DNA of 60,676 nucleotides from Candidatus Acidiflorens stordalenmirensis (lineage in GTDB: Bacteria; Acidobacteriota; Terriglobia; Terriglobales; Acidobacteriaceae): the NCBI GenBank assembly GCA_003139995.1, contig PLIC01000007.1, forward strand, positions 155 to 60,830, given 5' to 3'. A model generated the notes under the pieces. The model made no database searches. It saw only the letters and a program-made list of their open reading frames with translations, and was not told the origin of the DNA. This document shows positions 29,233 through 38,142 of the stretch, piece after piece (the first letter of the stretch is position 1; the number at the start of each line of letters is the position of its first letter). A program made the position numbers and the translations under genes.

Positions 29233-29778
29233 TCACAGCTTATCCCGTATTTCCTTCAGCGCCGACCACCGCGGATCTTCGACCTCGTCCACGCATGAGC
29301 ACTGAATTTCATTCAAATTCTTGCCGCAGTGCGGACACAATCCTTTGCAATCTTCGCGGCAAACCGTCTTCAACGGCAGCGCCAGCAGCACCTGCTCGCG
29401 CAGCGCGTCCTCCAGCAACAACCCTTCGCCCTCGTAATACCCGATTTCGGCCTCGGCGTCGGTGACCGAAAGCTCTTCGTGCCCGGAGTCGGTTCCGAGC
29501 GGCCGGTACAGAAGATCGAAGCTGCGCTCAACCTGGTGCACGACCGGATCGAGACAGCGCGCGCAAGGCACTTCCAGGCTCGTCTCCAGCTTGCCCTTCA
29601 CCCGGATGTCCTGCACCACCTTGTGCTTGCCGTGACGCTCTTCGACCAGATCCGCCCGGCCCTCGCTGCGCAACGGCGACCGCTGCCGAACCTCCGCGCC
29701 CAGATCGATCGCACCCGGGCTGAACTCCTCCCGGAAATCGACCGGGTGAATCTCCAGATCCTCAAGTTCGATGAGCAT
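29233..29778 (-). CDS. DUF177 (YceD) family protein
   Basis: A 181-residue protein of the YceD/DUF177 family, nearly always encoded directly upstream of rpmF. In bacteria and chloroplasts it is linked to 23S rRNA or ribosome accumulation. Features are the N-terminal VDFREEFSPGAIDLG, VPCARCLDPVVHQVE, the acidic YYEGEGLLLEDALREQVLLA, and a C-terminal cysteine cluster (CREDCKGLCPHCGKNLNEIQ, then CSC) that could bind zinc. The ATG at 29778 follows GGAGG at good spacing; a start at 29859 would add 27 unlikely residues. Confidence 0.88.
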   Translation of the reverse strand: MLIELEDLEIHPVDFREEFSPGAIDLGAEVRQRSPLRSEGRADLVEERHGKHKVVQDIRVKGKLETSLEVPCARCLDPVVHQVERSFDLLYRPLGTDSGHEELSVTDAEAEIGYYEGEGLLLEDALREQVLLALPLKTVCREDCKGLCPHCGKNLNEIQCSCVDEVEDPRWSALKEIRDKL

Positions 29779-30011
29779 TGGAACCTCCGCCGCCCCCACT
29801 CCAATTACCGCAAAGGCCCGCGGAAGTGCGCACAGAGACGAAAGTCTCTCAGGGAGCAATAATTAAGAATAAAGGGCTGAAAACAGAGTGTCAAGGAAGA
29901 GCGCTCGGGTGCAGGCAGTAAGCGCTTAGGCAGCGCTCGCTTTGACGCTCTGGAAATCCGCCTGCTAAACTGAATGATTGCCATCCTACCCTTAAGCGAA
30001 GAAGGAAGCCC

Positions 30012-30740
30012 GTGCGCGCAGAAACCCGGCATCAACTGAAACAAGACCGCTTCAGCAAGGTCACGCTCGAAGCAGCGGAGAAGACCGCTAACTGGACGGT
30101 GGAGCACCAGTCGAAACTCATTGCCGCTGTGATTGCGGTCGTCGTCATCGGAGCGATCGCATTTGGCGGCTGGTATTACGTCAACACGCAAGACGAAAAG
30201 GCGAGCGCCGAGCTTTCGACGGCGGTCCGCACCTTTGAAACGCCGGTGCGTCCGGCGGGCATGCCACCGCAACCGGGGTATGACACCTTCGCGTCGCCCG
30301 GGGAGCGTGCCACGGCGGCGCGCAAGCAGTTCCAGGCCATCGTCGATAAGTATCCGCACACCCACACCGCCGACTTGGCGCGGTATTTCGTGGGATTGGC
30401 CTCGGCGCAGCTTAATGACAACGCGGCAGCGGAGCGCAGTCTGCAGGAGGCGACCGGCTCTTCGAACGGCGACCTTGCGGCATTGGGCAAGTTCGCGCTG
30501 GCTTCCGTTTATCGCGGAGAGAATAAGGACGCGCAGGCCGTCGATCTTTATAAGCAGTTAATCGATAAGCCTACGATCGTCGTCAGCAAAGCGACGGCGC
30601 AGCTCGAACTCGCCGGGTTCTACGAGTCGCGGCAGAAGCCGGACGAGGCCAAGAAAATTTACGACCAGGTGGAGAAAGAAAATCCGGCCACCGAGGCGGC
30701 GTTGCTGGCGCAGCGCCGAGCCACGGCTGTCAAACAGTAG
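30012..30740 (+). CDS. tetratricopeptide repeat membrane protein (YfgM-like)
   Basis: A 242-residue protein starting at GTG 30012 (VRAETRHQLKQDRF) with AGAAGGAAG upstream. A cytoplasmic N-terminus of about 35 residues precedes one membrane helix (LIAAVIAVVVIGAIAFGGWY, about 36-55). The periplasmic part has TPR-like helical pairs (AARKQFQAIVDKYPHTHTAD, FVGLASAQLNDNAAAERSLQ, ALASVYRGENKDAQAVDLYK). The layout resembles YfgM, which works with the Sec translocon and periplasmic chaperones, but similarity is at the level of architecture only. It is divergent from the DUF177 gene. Confidence 0.75.
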   Translation: MRAETRHQLKQDRFSKVTLEAAEKTANWTVEHQSKLIAAVIAVVVIGAIAFGGWYYVNTQDEKASAELSTAVRTFETPVRPAGMPPQPGYDTFASPGERATAARKQFQAIVDKYPHTHTADLARYFVGLASAQLNDNAAAERSLQEATGSSNGDLAALGKFALASVYRGENKDAQAVDLYKQLIDKPTIVVSKATAQLELAGFYESRQKPDEAKKIYDQVEKENPATEAALLAQRRATAVKQ

Positions 30741-30743
30741 TTC

Positions 30744-31892
30744 TCAAGCAGTAGTTTTTCGAGCGGCGATGCGGCGCAAACATGCGATGAGCCGCTCGCA
30801 GTCCTCGGCTGTGTTGTAAACGTGCGGCGTCACTCGAATCGAACTTCCGCGGACGCTGACAAATACTTTCTCTCTCGCGAGCACTTCCGGAAGTTCCTTC
30901 GGAATCGCCTCTTTCCTCCGCAGGGCCAGGTAGTGAGGCGCGCGCAACGGTTCGGCGGGCGCGGAAAATCCCAAATCCGCCGCGGCGTTCGCCAGTTGAC
31001 GGTTGAGCGCGCCGGTCGTCTCTGAGATTTGCGCGACTCCCCACTCCAGCAACTGCTTCATGGCGCGCACGGCGGCAGGCAGCAGCGCGAAGTTGGAGCG
31101 CTCGCCCATGTCGAAGCGCCGCGCCCCCACGTCGTAGTTTTCCGTGTACAGGACGCTCGAGAAATCGCGAGCGGTGGCGCGTTGAATCCAATTCTCTTCC
31201 AGCGGTATTCCGCCCTGCCATTTTGGAGCGACATAGAGAACCCCGACGGAATAGGGCCCGAGCAGCCATTTGTAGCTGGCGGCGACGGCGAAATCCGGCT
31301 GCACATCGTGCACGCTGAAGGGCAGCGCGCCAAGCGACTGGGTGAGATCGAGAACCAGCGCGGCGCCGATCTTACGGCAAGCTTCGCCGATGCGGATGAG
31401 GTCGAGCCTTCCGCCGCTCGTCCACTGCACGTGCGGGAGTGCGGCGATGGCCACGTCGGCGGTCAGGGAATTCAGAACGGCCGTGGTCCAATCATGATCT
31501 TCGGGCCACGGAACGACCTTCAGAGACGCGCCGTTTTCTTCGACGAGACGCTGCCACGGATAGTAGTTGGACGGGAACTGCTCTGCGAGCACGAGAATGT
31601 TCTGGCCTTGTCTTACCGGCACATTTCGCGCGGCGGTTGCGATGCCGTAGCTGGCAGAGGGAACGATGGCGATGCAGTCGGCTGAACAGTCGATAAGCTG
31701 CGCGGCGGTCGCGCGGAACTCGTCCGATCCCGTAAAAAATTTGTCGGGAGTGAGTTCCCACGGGTGCGCTTTGCGGGCAAGCCCCGCTGCTCCAGCCTCC
31801 AGCGCCGGCTTCATCAGCGGCGACATGTAGGCGCAGTTTAGGTAGGCGACGTCGTCGGGGATATCGAAGAGATGGCGCTGGCAGGGAAGCAT
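30744..31892 (-). CDS. class V pyridoxal-phosphate aminotransferase/desulfurase family protein
   Basis: A 382-residue fold-type I PLP enzyme. YLNCAYMSPLM opens the family core, VLDLTQSLGALP includes the aspartate that contacts PLP, and the lysine that binds cofactor is in AASYKWLLGPYSVG. SSIRVTPHVYNTAEDCERLI closes the small domain. Close relatives include isopenicillin-epimerase-like and cysteine-desulfurase-like enzymes. The exact substrate is not evident. It converges with the TPR gene with a gap of three bases. Confidence 0.85.
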   Translation of the reverse strand: MLPCQRHLFDIPDDVAYLNCAYMSPLMKPALEAGAAGLARKAHPWELTPDKFFTGSDEFRATAAQLIDCSADCIAIVPSASYGIATAARNVPVRQGQNILVLAEQFPSNYYPWQRLVEENGASLKVVPWPEDHDWTTAVLNSLTADVAIAALPHVQWTSGGRLDLIRIGEACRKIGAALVLDLTQSLGALPFSVHDVQPDFAVAASYKWLLGPYSVGVLYVAPKWQGGIPLEENWIQRATARDFSSVLYTENYDVGARRFDMGERSNFALLPAAVRAMKQLLEWGVAQISETTGALNRQLANAAADLGFSAPAEPLRAPHYLALRRKEAIPKELPEVLAREKVFVSVRGSSIRVTPHVYNTAEDCERLIACLRRIAARKTTA

Positions 31893-31921
31893 GGGCTAGT
31901 CCGTGGCCATCAGTGTATCAA

Positions 31922-32086
31922 TGCAGAAGGAGTTGGCGGGACTTCAAGGCCCGTTCGGCGAAGGACGACGACTTTGTCGACCAGTTTTCGGATTTCTGGC
32001 GAGCGCCCGCCGAGCATTACTCGACGTGGGATGCGGAGCGCGTCTTTCTGGAAATTATGAATGAGCCGGAGTTCGCGGACCGCTAG
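31922..32086 (+). pseudogene. possible glycoside hydrolase family 5 remnant
   Basis: In the 271-base gap between the aminotransferase and MATE genes, one plus-strand frame reads FVDQFSDFWRAPAEHYSTWD then AERVFLEIMNEPEF before a stop at 32086. That pattern, an aromatic-rich helix followed by a strand ending in N-E-P, matches the catalytic acid strand of GH5 cellulases. There is no start codon in frame and the fragment is about 50 residues, so it would be a decayed remnant. The match is by eye only. Confidence 0.35.
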
Positions 32087-32163
32087 AAGTGCTGCGGGCG
32101 CTGGGGGATGAAGTGAGACTGGGTGGAAAATCGTTTCTCCAGTACCTGTTGTACGGAGCCCCC

Positions 32164-33591
32164 TCATATCTTCTGCCCCTTCCACTTCCCTCGCTTGAAG
32201 AGCACCGCGCTAGCGGCGGCGATGGAGCATTCCGCGATCACGATCGCGATGTACACGCCGTTGGAATGTAAGCGCATCGGAATCGCCAGCCAGTACGCCA
32301 GAGGGATTTCCAGCAACCAGAAGCCGAAGAAATTTACGATGGTGGGCGTGACCGTGTCGCCGGCGCCGTTGAAAGCCTGCATCATGACCATGCCGTAGGC
32401 GTATCCGATGTTGCCGTAGCTGACGATGCGCAGACAGGTCGCGGCGAGCGGAGCGACCGCCGGATCCTGGGTGAACAGACGCGCGATCGGCTCGGCCTTG
32501 AGTACGAGGAACACTCCCACCGATCCGAGGAAAAGCATGTTGTAGAAACCGGTGCGCCAGACCGCTTGCTCGGCGCGTTCGGGCTTTTTGGCGCCGAGGT
32601 TCTGGCCCACTAGCGTGGCGGCAGCATTGCTGAGTCCCCACGACGGCAGGATGAGAAACACGACGATGCGAATGGCGATGGTGTAACCCGCGAGCGCGGC
32701 GGCCCCGAAGACGCTCACGATGCGCACCAGCCCGATCCAACTGGTGTGCGCGATGGCGAACTGCAGGATTCCCGTCAAAGACACGCGCACCAGCCGCAGC
32801 AGCACGCTGAAATTCACGCGAATCTGCCGCGTCAGAATGTGGATGCGCTCGGTCCCGCGCAGTAGGCGGTAGAACTGGTAGCCCACTCCTATGCTGCGTC
32901 CGGTGAAGGTGGCAAGAGCGGCACCGGTCACGCCCAGGCGCGGAAAAGGTCCCAGCCCGAAAATCAGGCAGGGGTCGAGAATTAGATTGACGATGTTCGA
33001 GACCCAGAGGAGCCGCATGGCGATGGCGGCGTCACCCGCGCCGCGGAAGATCGCATTGTTGAGAAACAACATGAGGATGGCGCCGCTGCCGCCGAGCGCA
33101 ATTCGGGCATAGCCGCTGCCCATTGAGACAATATCGCCCGAAGCGCCCATCAGCCGCAGCAACTGGGGCGCGTAGATGAAGCAGGGAATTCCGACGGCAA
33201 GCGACGTGGCCAAGCCCAGCACAATTGCCTGCACTCCGGCGACGGCCGCGCCCTCGGGGTTTTTCTCACCAATGCGCCGCGCCACCATCGCCGTGGTGGA
33301 CAAGCTCAATCCGATGCCCACGGCGAAAACCAGGCTCAGCAGGGACTCGGTGAGTCCAACCGTGGCGACGGCGTTAGCGCCGAGCCGTCCAACCCAGAAA
33401 ACGTCCACCACCGCGAACAGCGATTCCAGCACCATCTCGAGGACCATGGGCACGGCGAGCAACAGAATCGCCCGGTTCAGATTGCCCGTCGTGTAGTCCT
33501 GATGAGAGCCACGGATCGCTTCCCACAGAGAACTCCATAGGCTGCGCTCCGGTGAGGGTGGCGGAGTATTGATTGCCGTAACGGCGTCCAT
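32164..33591 (-). CDS. MATE family multidrug/sodium exporter
   Basis: A 475-residue integral membrane protein with the twelve hydrophobic segments of MATE transporters. Each half starts with the expected motif: AILLLAVPMVLEMVLESLFA with VDVFWVGRLGANAVA in the first, and the GLSNAAATLVGQNLGAKKPE segment in the second. Family members export cationic compounds or metabolites in exchange for sodium or protons. The start at 33591 gives a short cytoplasmic leader with AGG upstream. No regulator is adjacent and the substrate is unknown. Confidence 0.9.
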   Translation of the reverse strand: MDAVTAINTPPPSPERSLWSSLWEAIRGSHQDYTTGNLNRAILLLAVPMVLEMVLESLFAVVDVFWVGRLGANAVATVGLTESLLSLVFAVGIGLSLSTTAMVARRIGEKNPEGAAVAGVQAIVLGLATSLAVGIPCFIYAPQLLRLMGASGDIVSMGSGYARIALGGSGAILMLFLNNAIFRGAGDAAIAMRLLWVSNIVNLILDPCLIFGLGPFPRLGVTGAALATFTGRSIGVGYQFYRLLRGTERIHILTRQIRVNFSVLLRLVRVSLTGILQFAIAHTSWIGLVRIVSVFGAAALAGYTIAIRIVVFLILPSWGLSNAAATLVGQNLGAKKPERAEQAVWRTGFYNMLFLGSVGVFLVLKAEPIARLFTQDPAVAPLAATCLRIVSYGNIGYAYGMVMMQAFNGAGDTVTPTIVNFFGFWLLEIPLAYWLAIPMRLHSNGVYIAIVIAECSIAAASAVLFKRGKWKGQKI

Positions 33592-33858
33592 AAATACCTG
33601 ACAGACCTTCTACGCGTCGCTTCCGCGCTTCCTCCTAATGGAAGTGGCACGACTGCGTGGCTAGAGCAACGGAAAAGAAAACCGGATATCCGCAAGTGCG
33701 GATCGCAAACGCGGATCAAAAGAGCGGCGAATTAGACGCGGTCGTACATCGTAGAATCCTTAGTGGGTCGGCGGGCCTTGTAATACGAAGTTGCCTTCAG
33801 GCCGCCGAGTGACAAACATTATATCTATAACTCCCGTGCGCAGGCAATGGCGCAGAAC

Positions 33859-34194
33859 TCAGTCCAGACTGCCCTGCTCAAGCACGACATTCTCCCGCAC
33901 AATCAGCCGGTGGGCGGCCATTTCGCGCAGCTTGGGCAGAACGCGGCTGACGTGCTCGTCGGTGTCGACGAACGAGATCACGACGGGCAACTGACCTCCA
34001 GCTTCGACCAGGTGCGCGGTGTGGACTTTGTCGCGTCCAAGGAAGCCGGCTACGGCGTGGAAGGCGACGGCTCCGAAGACATTTTCTTCGCGCAGGTATT
34101 TCAGGATCTCCAGATGCAGCGGACGATGGTGCCAGGAATCGCCTTCGGTGAGATAGATGGTGACTTGAACGGCCATAACGATGCCGGCTGCCAT
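33859..34194 (-). CDS. DUF190 family protein associated with fluoride channel
   Basis: A 111-residue protein of the DUF190 (UPF0166) family: VTIYLTEGDSWHHRPLHLEI, AVAFHAVAGFLGRDKVHTAH, and LPVVISFVDTDEHVSRVLPK. The fold is PII-like, and such genes are commonly paired with crcB, suggesting they tune the fluoride channel. The start codon at 34194 follows the crcB stop by one base, so the pair is translationally coupled. It is controlled with crcB by the fluoride riboswitch upstream. Confidence 0.85.
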   Translation of the reverse strand: MAAGIVMAVQVTIYLTEGDSWHHRPLHLEILKYLREENVFGAVAFHAVAGFLGRDKVHTAHLVEAGGQLPVVISFVDTDEHVSRVLPKLREMAAHRLIVRENVVLEQGSLD

Positions 34195-34195
34195 T

Positions 34196-34603
34196 TTACA
34201 GCCCCCGGGCGATTGCGGCGCCAGCCAAGACGGCGACTAGGCAGAGCGCGTTGCTGGCCACGATGTTGATGCCGGTCAGGAGCCATTGGCCCTGCTCCAT
34301 CAGCGCGAAGCTTTCGAAGGCGTAGCTGGAGAAAGTGGTGTATGAGCCGCAGAAGCCAATGGCGACCAGCAGGCGCCAACGCGGGTCGAGCAGCGCGCGT
34401 TCGGTCGAGAAGACGAGAAAGAATCCGACGACGAGGCTGCCGGTGATATTGATCAGCAGCGTGCCGTAGGGGAACGCGGACGAGATATCGCGGGCGATCA
34501 GAGTGCTGAGGAAGTAGCGGGCGCTGGCTCCGGCCACGGCGCCGACGGCGATCCATATATAGTTGGAGAGATAGTTTGCGAGATGATTGACGAGATAGCT
34601 CAC
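34196..34603 (-). CDS. crcB: fluoride ion channel CrcB/Fluc
   Basis: A protein of 135 residues with four membrane helices. The family motifs are present: GAVAGASARYFLS, PYGTLLINITGSLVVGF with the pore asparagine, and GFCGSYTTFSSYAFE with the phenylalanine box. It works as a dual-topology dimer letting fluoride out of the cell. I start it at GTG 34603 after AGGAGA. An ATG at 34639 lies inside the riboswitch itself and would be wrong. The DUF190 gene follows at once. Confidence 0.92.
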   Translation of the reverse strand: MSYLVNHLANYLSNYIWIAVGAVAGASARYFLSTLIARDISSAFPYGTLLINITGSLVVGFFLVFSTERALLDPRWRLLVAIGFCGSYTTFSSYAFESFALMEQGQWLLTGINIVASNALCLVAVLAGAAIARGL

Positions 34604-34628
34604 GGCGGAGTTCTCCTGCAAAAGTTCT

Positions 34629-34675
34629 GTAGGAGTCATTAGCCGAACGGGCGGTTAATGGCGAACTCCATCGCC
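34629..34675 (-). promoter_or_regulatory. fluoride riboswitch (crcB RNA motif)
   Basis: On the minus strand the leader reads GGCGATGGAGTTCGCC, then ATTAACCGCCC, then GGCTAATGACTCCTAC, which fits the fluoride aptamer consensus (GG-GATGG-TTC-CC, AACCGCC, GGCT-ATG-CTCCTAC). It ends about 25 bases before the crcB start. The final CTCCT is complementary to the AGGAG ribosome binding site of crcB (34613-34617), so fluoride binding should free that site and switch translation on. Confidence 0.92.
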
Positions 34676-34832
34676 AACTCATCAGTATAACGTAGAGGCC
34701 GGCGAGGGCGGAGATGACTTCGGTGCGTACTTTTGTGCGAATTTGGGCGCGAGGATCTGGTTAGAAAAGCTCCCAGCCAGCGGACGGGGAAGTGACTTCC
34801 GAGACCTGTCTCTCAGCGGCTACAATGAACGC

Positions 34833-35408
34833 GTGGTCTTCGTTCTCGATAACTACGATTCGTTCACTTACAACCTCGTCCAGTACATTGGCGAACTGGG
34901 CGCCAAGGTTGAGGTTCGCCGCAACGACGAAGTGACGATCAAAGAGATTGACGCGATGCAACCCGAGCGCATTGTCGTTTCTCCCGGACCCTGCACTCCG
35001 CAGGAAGCCGGCATCAGCATCGAACTGATCCGCCATTTCGCGGGCAAGGTGCCGCTGCTCGGAGTTTGCCTCGGACACCAGGCCATTGGCGCAGCTTTCG
35101 GAGGCCAAGTGGTTCGCGCGAAGAACTTGATGCACGGCAAAACCAGCCAGGTCGAGCACGACGGCAAAACCATCTTTCGCGGCCTGTCTTCGCCGATGAC
35201 GGCAACCCGCTATCACTCGCTGATCGTCGCCGAAGACGGCCTGCCCAGCGATCTCGAAGTCAGCGCCTGGACTCACGACAGAGACGGGACGAGAGTCATC
35301 ATGGGCCTGCGACATAAGAAATTCCCCGTCGAGGGCGTGCAGTTTCATCCCGAAAGCGTGCTGACGGACGAGGGGAAGAAACTGGTGGCGAATTTTCTGC
35401 GCGGTTGA
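34833..35408 (+). CDS. trpG: anthranilate synthase component II (glutamine amidotransferase)
   Basis: A 191-residue class I glutamine amidotransferase. [20 protein letters not shown] opens it, [12 protein letters not shown] is the component II signature, C79 in [11 protein letters not shown] is the nucleophile, and FHPESVL holds the catalytic H and E. It supplies ammonia to TrpE (and possibly PabB) for anthranilate. The GTG at 34833 ([10 protein letters not shown]) matches the family start. A longer frame from 34743 is not supported. trpE lies 1 kb on but in the opposite direction, so the two are convergent rather than one operon. Confidence 0.9.
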   Translation: MVFVLDNYDSFTYNLVQYIGELGAKVEVRRNDEVTIKEIDAMQPERIVVSPGPCTPQEAGISIELIRHFAGKVPLLGVCLGHQAIGAAFGGQVVRAKNLMHGKTSQVEHDGKTIFRGLSSPMTATRYHSLIVAEDGLPSDLEVSAWTHDRDGTRVIMGLRHKKFPVEGVQFHPESVLTDEGKKLVANFLRG

Positions 35409-35539
35409 TTCTACTCACCTCAAAAAGCGCGATGAGTGGGATACTCGGCGTACAGCGGAGTCGAACGGCGTCGCTGTTCGACCGGGCCCGCCGAGGGGGG
35501 CCGTCTCCAGGTAGTAGGCTACTTTGAGAGGAAGAACTT

Positions 35540-35839
35540 ATGCGGTGGTTTTGCACTCGAAAAGCCAATATCGATCCTGACCTTCGCGACACCTTCGAGA
35601 GGTACGGCGTGGTTGGCATGCAAGTTACCCTTGCGTCAACTAACGCTTTTCTCCACAAGGGGAAGATTGTTATGGCTGCGGATGTCTCGGGTGACATCTT
35701 GCCATGGCTGACGGAGCAATTCGACCGCGCTGAGCGAAAAGAAACATGGCTTATGACGATGGAAATAGCAATTACACTACTTGTTGCTGCTGAAGTGTTC
35801 ATGTCCATTCTGGATTTTTATTGCCGACATTCAAAGTAG
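35540..35839 (+). CDS. hypothetical small protein with C-terminal membrane segment
   Basis: A 99-residue protein of unknown family. The soluble first part (MRWFCTRKANIDPDLRDTFE) is followed by a short beta-rich segment (GKIVMAADVSGDILP), and the last 30 residues contain a hydrophobic helix (TMEIAITLLVAAEVFMSILD). A good ribosome binding site (AGAGGAAG) precedes the ATG. It lies in the accessory stretch between trpG and trpE, upstream of hicB, and may have arrived with it. Confidence 0.5.
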   Translation: MRWFCTRKANIDPDLRDTFERYGVVGMQVTLASTNAFLHKGKIVMAADVSGDILPWLTEQFDRAERKETWLMTMEIAITLLVAAEVFMSILDFYCRHSK

Positions 35840-35899
35840 CCCACTACCCGTCTCCAGGTGAGTTTGACCGCGCTTCTACGGCGAGATAGTATCGGTTTC

Positions 35900-36151
35900 A
35901 TGGCCAAGGCCCGATACCACTACAACATCATGCTCCGGCCCGAGCCGGAGGGCGGTTACACCGCGCTAGTTCCGGCGCTGCCGGGTTGCGTCACCTACGG
36001 GCGCACGGTGGACGAGGCGCGAGAAATGGTCAAGGACGCGATCTCGGGCTACATCGCCAGCCTGCGCAAGCACAAGGATCCCGTCCCGACCGACGACAAC
36101 ACTTTGGTTGCCTCTCTGGACCTGGAGTATGCCGAAGCTACCCGCCGTTAA
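35900..36151 (+). CDS. hicB: HicB-family antitoxin
   Basis: An 83-residue protein starting at ATG 35900. The HicB fold is clear: YHYNIMLRPEPEGGYTALVP, ALPGCVTYGRTVDEAREMVK, DAISGYIASLRKHKDPVP. It would bind and block HicA and repress the operon. There is no separate DNA-binding tail, so repression may rely on the complex. Its end overlaps the start of hicA by 23 bases, meaning coupled translation. The order, antitoxin first, is less common than toxin first. Confidence 0.88.
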   Translation: MAKARYHYNIMLRPEPEGGYTALVPALPGCVTYGRTVDEAREMVKDAISGYIASLRKHKDPVPTDDNTLVASLDLEYAEATRR

Positions 36152-36362
36152 GCCGCGCCGGATCATCCAGTTTCTGGAACAGAACGGCTTTGTTTTGGAT
36201 CACACTTCGGGCAGTCACTTCATTTTCTACAATCCTGTTTGCCGCCGCCGCGCCGTGGTGCCTCAGCACAACCGCGACGTACCGAAAGGAACTCTGATGT
36301 CGTTGCTGCGGGAAGCGGGGTTCACCAGGGAGGAGTTGATCGATTTTCTGGCGGGGATGTGA
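36129..36362 (+). CDS. hicA: HicA-family mRNA interferase toxin
   Basis: A 77-residue toxin with a double-stranded-RNA-binding-like fold. VKPRRIIQFLEQNGFVLDHT is followed by the catalytic H30 in SGSHFIFYNP, then RAVVPQHNRDVPKGTLMSLL and the C-terminal TREELIDFLAG. HicA cleaves mRNA when free of HicB. I start it at ATG 36129, inside hicB; the frame extends seven codons further up without need. The residue set appears intact, so the pair should be functional. Confidence 0.88.
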   Translation: MPKLPAVKPRRIIQFLEQNGFVLDHTSGSHFIFYNPVCRRRAVVPQHNRDVPKGTLMSLLREAGFTREELIDFLAGM

Positions 36363-36397
36363 CACAAGGTTCCGCTCTGCGCTGGCGGGCTTCGCCC

Positions 36398-36426
36398 GCA
36401 GGGACGACCAAGGGCGGCTGTCTCCA
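36398..36426. repeat. REP element, copy 2 (degenerate)
   Basis: GCAGGGACGACCAAGGGCGG continuing CTGTCTCC. It keeps the GGGAC and GGCTGTC ends of the REP family, but the centre is altered. It lies between hicA and the trpE stop. Confidence 0.45.
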
Positions 36427-36439
36427 CGCAAGCCGGCCA

Positions 36440-37978
36440 CTATTCACTGTTCCTCGCCATCTCCACAGCTCGCAGCACCGCCCGCGCCTTGTTCTCCGAT
36501 TCTTCAAATTCACGCTGCGGATCGGAATCGGCCACGATTCCCGCGCCTGCTTGCAGGTATGCCTTTTTGCCTTTCATTAGCAGAGTTCGAATCGCGATGC
36601 AGGAATCGAGATTGCCCGCGAAATCGGCGTAGAGGACCGATCCGCCATAGACTCCGCGGCGCGCGGGTTCCAGTTCTTCGATGATCTGCATGGCGCGAAC
36701 TTTGGGCGCGCCGCTCAGCGTTCCCGCGGGAAAGCAGGCGGCAAACGCGTCCATCGCATTCAGCTCCGGACGCAACCGCCCTTCGAGCGCTGAAACTAGG
36801 TGCATCACGTGCGAGTAGCGCTCCACGCACATCAGGTCGCGGACTTTTACCGATCCATACTCGCTGACGCGGCCCAGGTCGTTGCGGCCAAGGTCCACCA
36901 GCATCACGTGTTCGGCGCGCTCTTTCTCGTCGGCGAGCATTTTCGTTTCCAGCGCTGCGTCTTCCGCTTCGTCGCGTCCACGCGGATGCGTCCCCGCAAT
37001 CGGACGGTATTCGAGCTTTCGTCCGCTGGCTCGCACCAGCATTTCGGGAGACGAACCGAGCACGTGCATTTCTCCCGCATCTTTCCGCGCGGCGTTTTTC
37101 CGCCCAGCGCCGAACCGCAAAAAATACATGTACGGCGACGGATTCACCGTCCGCAGCGCGCGGTAGAGATCGAGCGGAGCGACACCCGGCTCGAAATCCC
37201 AGCGCTGCGAAAGCACGACCTGGAAAATGTCGCCGGCGGCGATGTACTCCTTGGCCCGCCTGACGTTTTCGAGAAACTTCGGCTTCGCGGTGCGCGACCG
37301 CAGCTTCAACTTTAGCTTTGACTTTGCCAGCTTGGACTGCGTGGCCGCTTTGCGCCAGTGCGCCGGTTTCCATCCCGCCGCGAGCTTTTTCTCGATGCGC
37401 GCGATGTCCCTCACGGCACACTCGTAGGCAGCCTTGGGCGCTTGGCGCGTCACATCCGCCGACGCCACAATGTGGATCTGGTGCCGCAGGTGATCGAAGG
37501 CGAGAATGCGATCGAAAAACATGAGCACGCAGTCGGGAACATCGAGGTCGTCGGAAGCGTGCTCGCCGATATTTTCGAGTTGCCGCACAATGTCATACGC
37601 GCAATAACCGACCGCGCCGGCGGTGAAGGGCGGCAAACCCTCCACCGTCGCCGGACGATGCTGCTGCAAAAGTTCCTTGATGACATCGAAAACATTTCCC
37701 GCGCGCCGCTCGATTTTCTTAATACCGCTGCGTTCGATTGTGATCTCGGCGCCGCGCGACTCCAGCCGCAGAAACGGACGCACGCCAAGAAACGTGTATC
37801 GCCCAATCTTTTCTCCGCCTTCGACCGACTCCAGCAGGAAGGCATCCGGCTCTCCGTCAGAGACGGCAAGAAAGGCGGAAACCGGCGTCAGCAGGTCGGC
37901 GGAGATGGACTTCACGACCGGAACCAGTGTGGCGTCGCGCGATAATCGGGCGAACTCCTTGTAGTCGGGACGGATCAT
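36440..37978 (-). CDS. trpE: anthranilate synthase component I
   Basis: A 512-residue chorismate-utilising enzyme that, with TrpG, makes anthranilate for tryptophan. The C-terminal chorismate-binding domain is complete: [29 protein letters not shown], the [20 protein letters not shown] loop, and [20 protein letters not shown]. The N-terminal domain includes [17 protein letters not shown] do not see a clear tryptophan-inhibition LLES motif but note [15 protein letters not shown] near residue 50, which fits it. The ATG at 37978 follows GGGGAGA. It is convergent with trpG and divergent from the glutamate dehydrogenase gene. Confidence 0.92.
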   Translation of the reverse strand: MIRPDYKEFARLSRDATLVPVVKSISADLLTPVSAFLAVSDGEPDAFLLESVEGGEKIGRYTFLGVRPFLRLESRGAEITIERSGIKKIERRAGNVFDVIKELLQQHRPATVEGLPPFTAGAVGYCAYDIVRQLENIGEHASDDLDVPDCVLMFFDRILAFDHLRHQIHIVASADVTRQAPKAAYECAVRDIARIEKKLAAGWKPAHWRKAATQSKLAKSKLKLKLRSRTAKPKFLENVRRAKEYIAAGDIFQVVLSQRWDFEPGVAPLDLYRALRTVNPSPYMYFLRFGAGRKNAARKDAGEMHVLGSSPEMLVRASGRKLEYRPIAGTHPRGRDEAEDAALETKMLADEKERAEHVMLVDLGRNDLGRVSEYGSVKVRDLMCVERYSHVMHLVSALEGRLRPELNAMDAFAACFPAGTLSGAPKVRAMQIIEELEPARRGVYGGSVLYADFAGNLDSCIAIRTLLMKGKKAYLQAGAGIVADSDPQREFEESENKARAVLRAVEMARNSE

Positions 37979-38142
37979 GTGTCTCCCCAGGATTGCATTA
38001 TAAGGAAGCCGATCGTTGTACCCACGTTCGACATTCATCACACCGTCGCTTGCCTAGCTTGCGGGGCGGCAATATACTTTGCGCAGCTTGCCTGACTTGG
38101 GCGGTCGATCACAATCGTAATCGCAATCCTACGGAGACTTTT

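Noticed and set aside
34604..34639. ATG at 34639 as the crcB start
   Set aside because: It lies within the conserved 3' strand of the fluoride aptamer; GTG 34603 has its own ribosome binding site and gives the family N-terminus.
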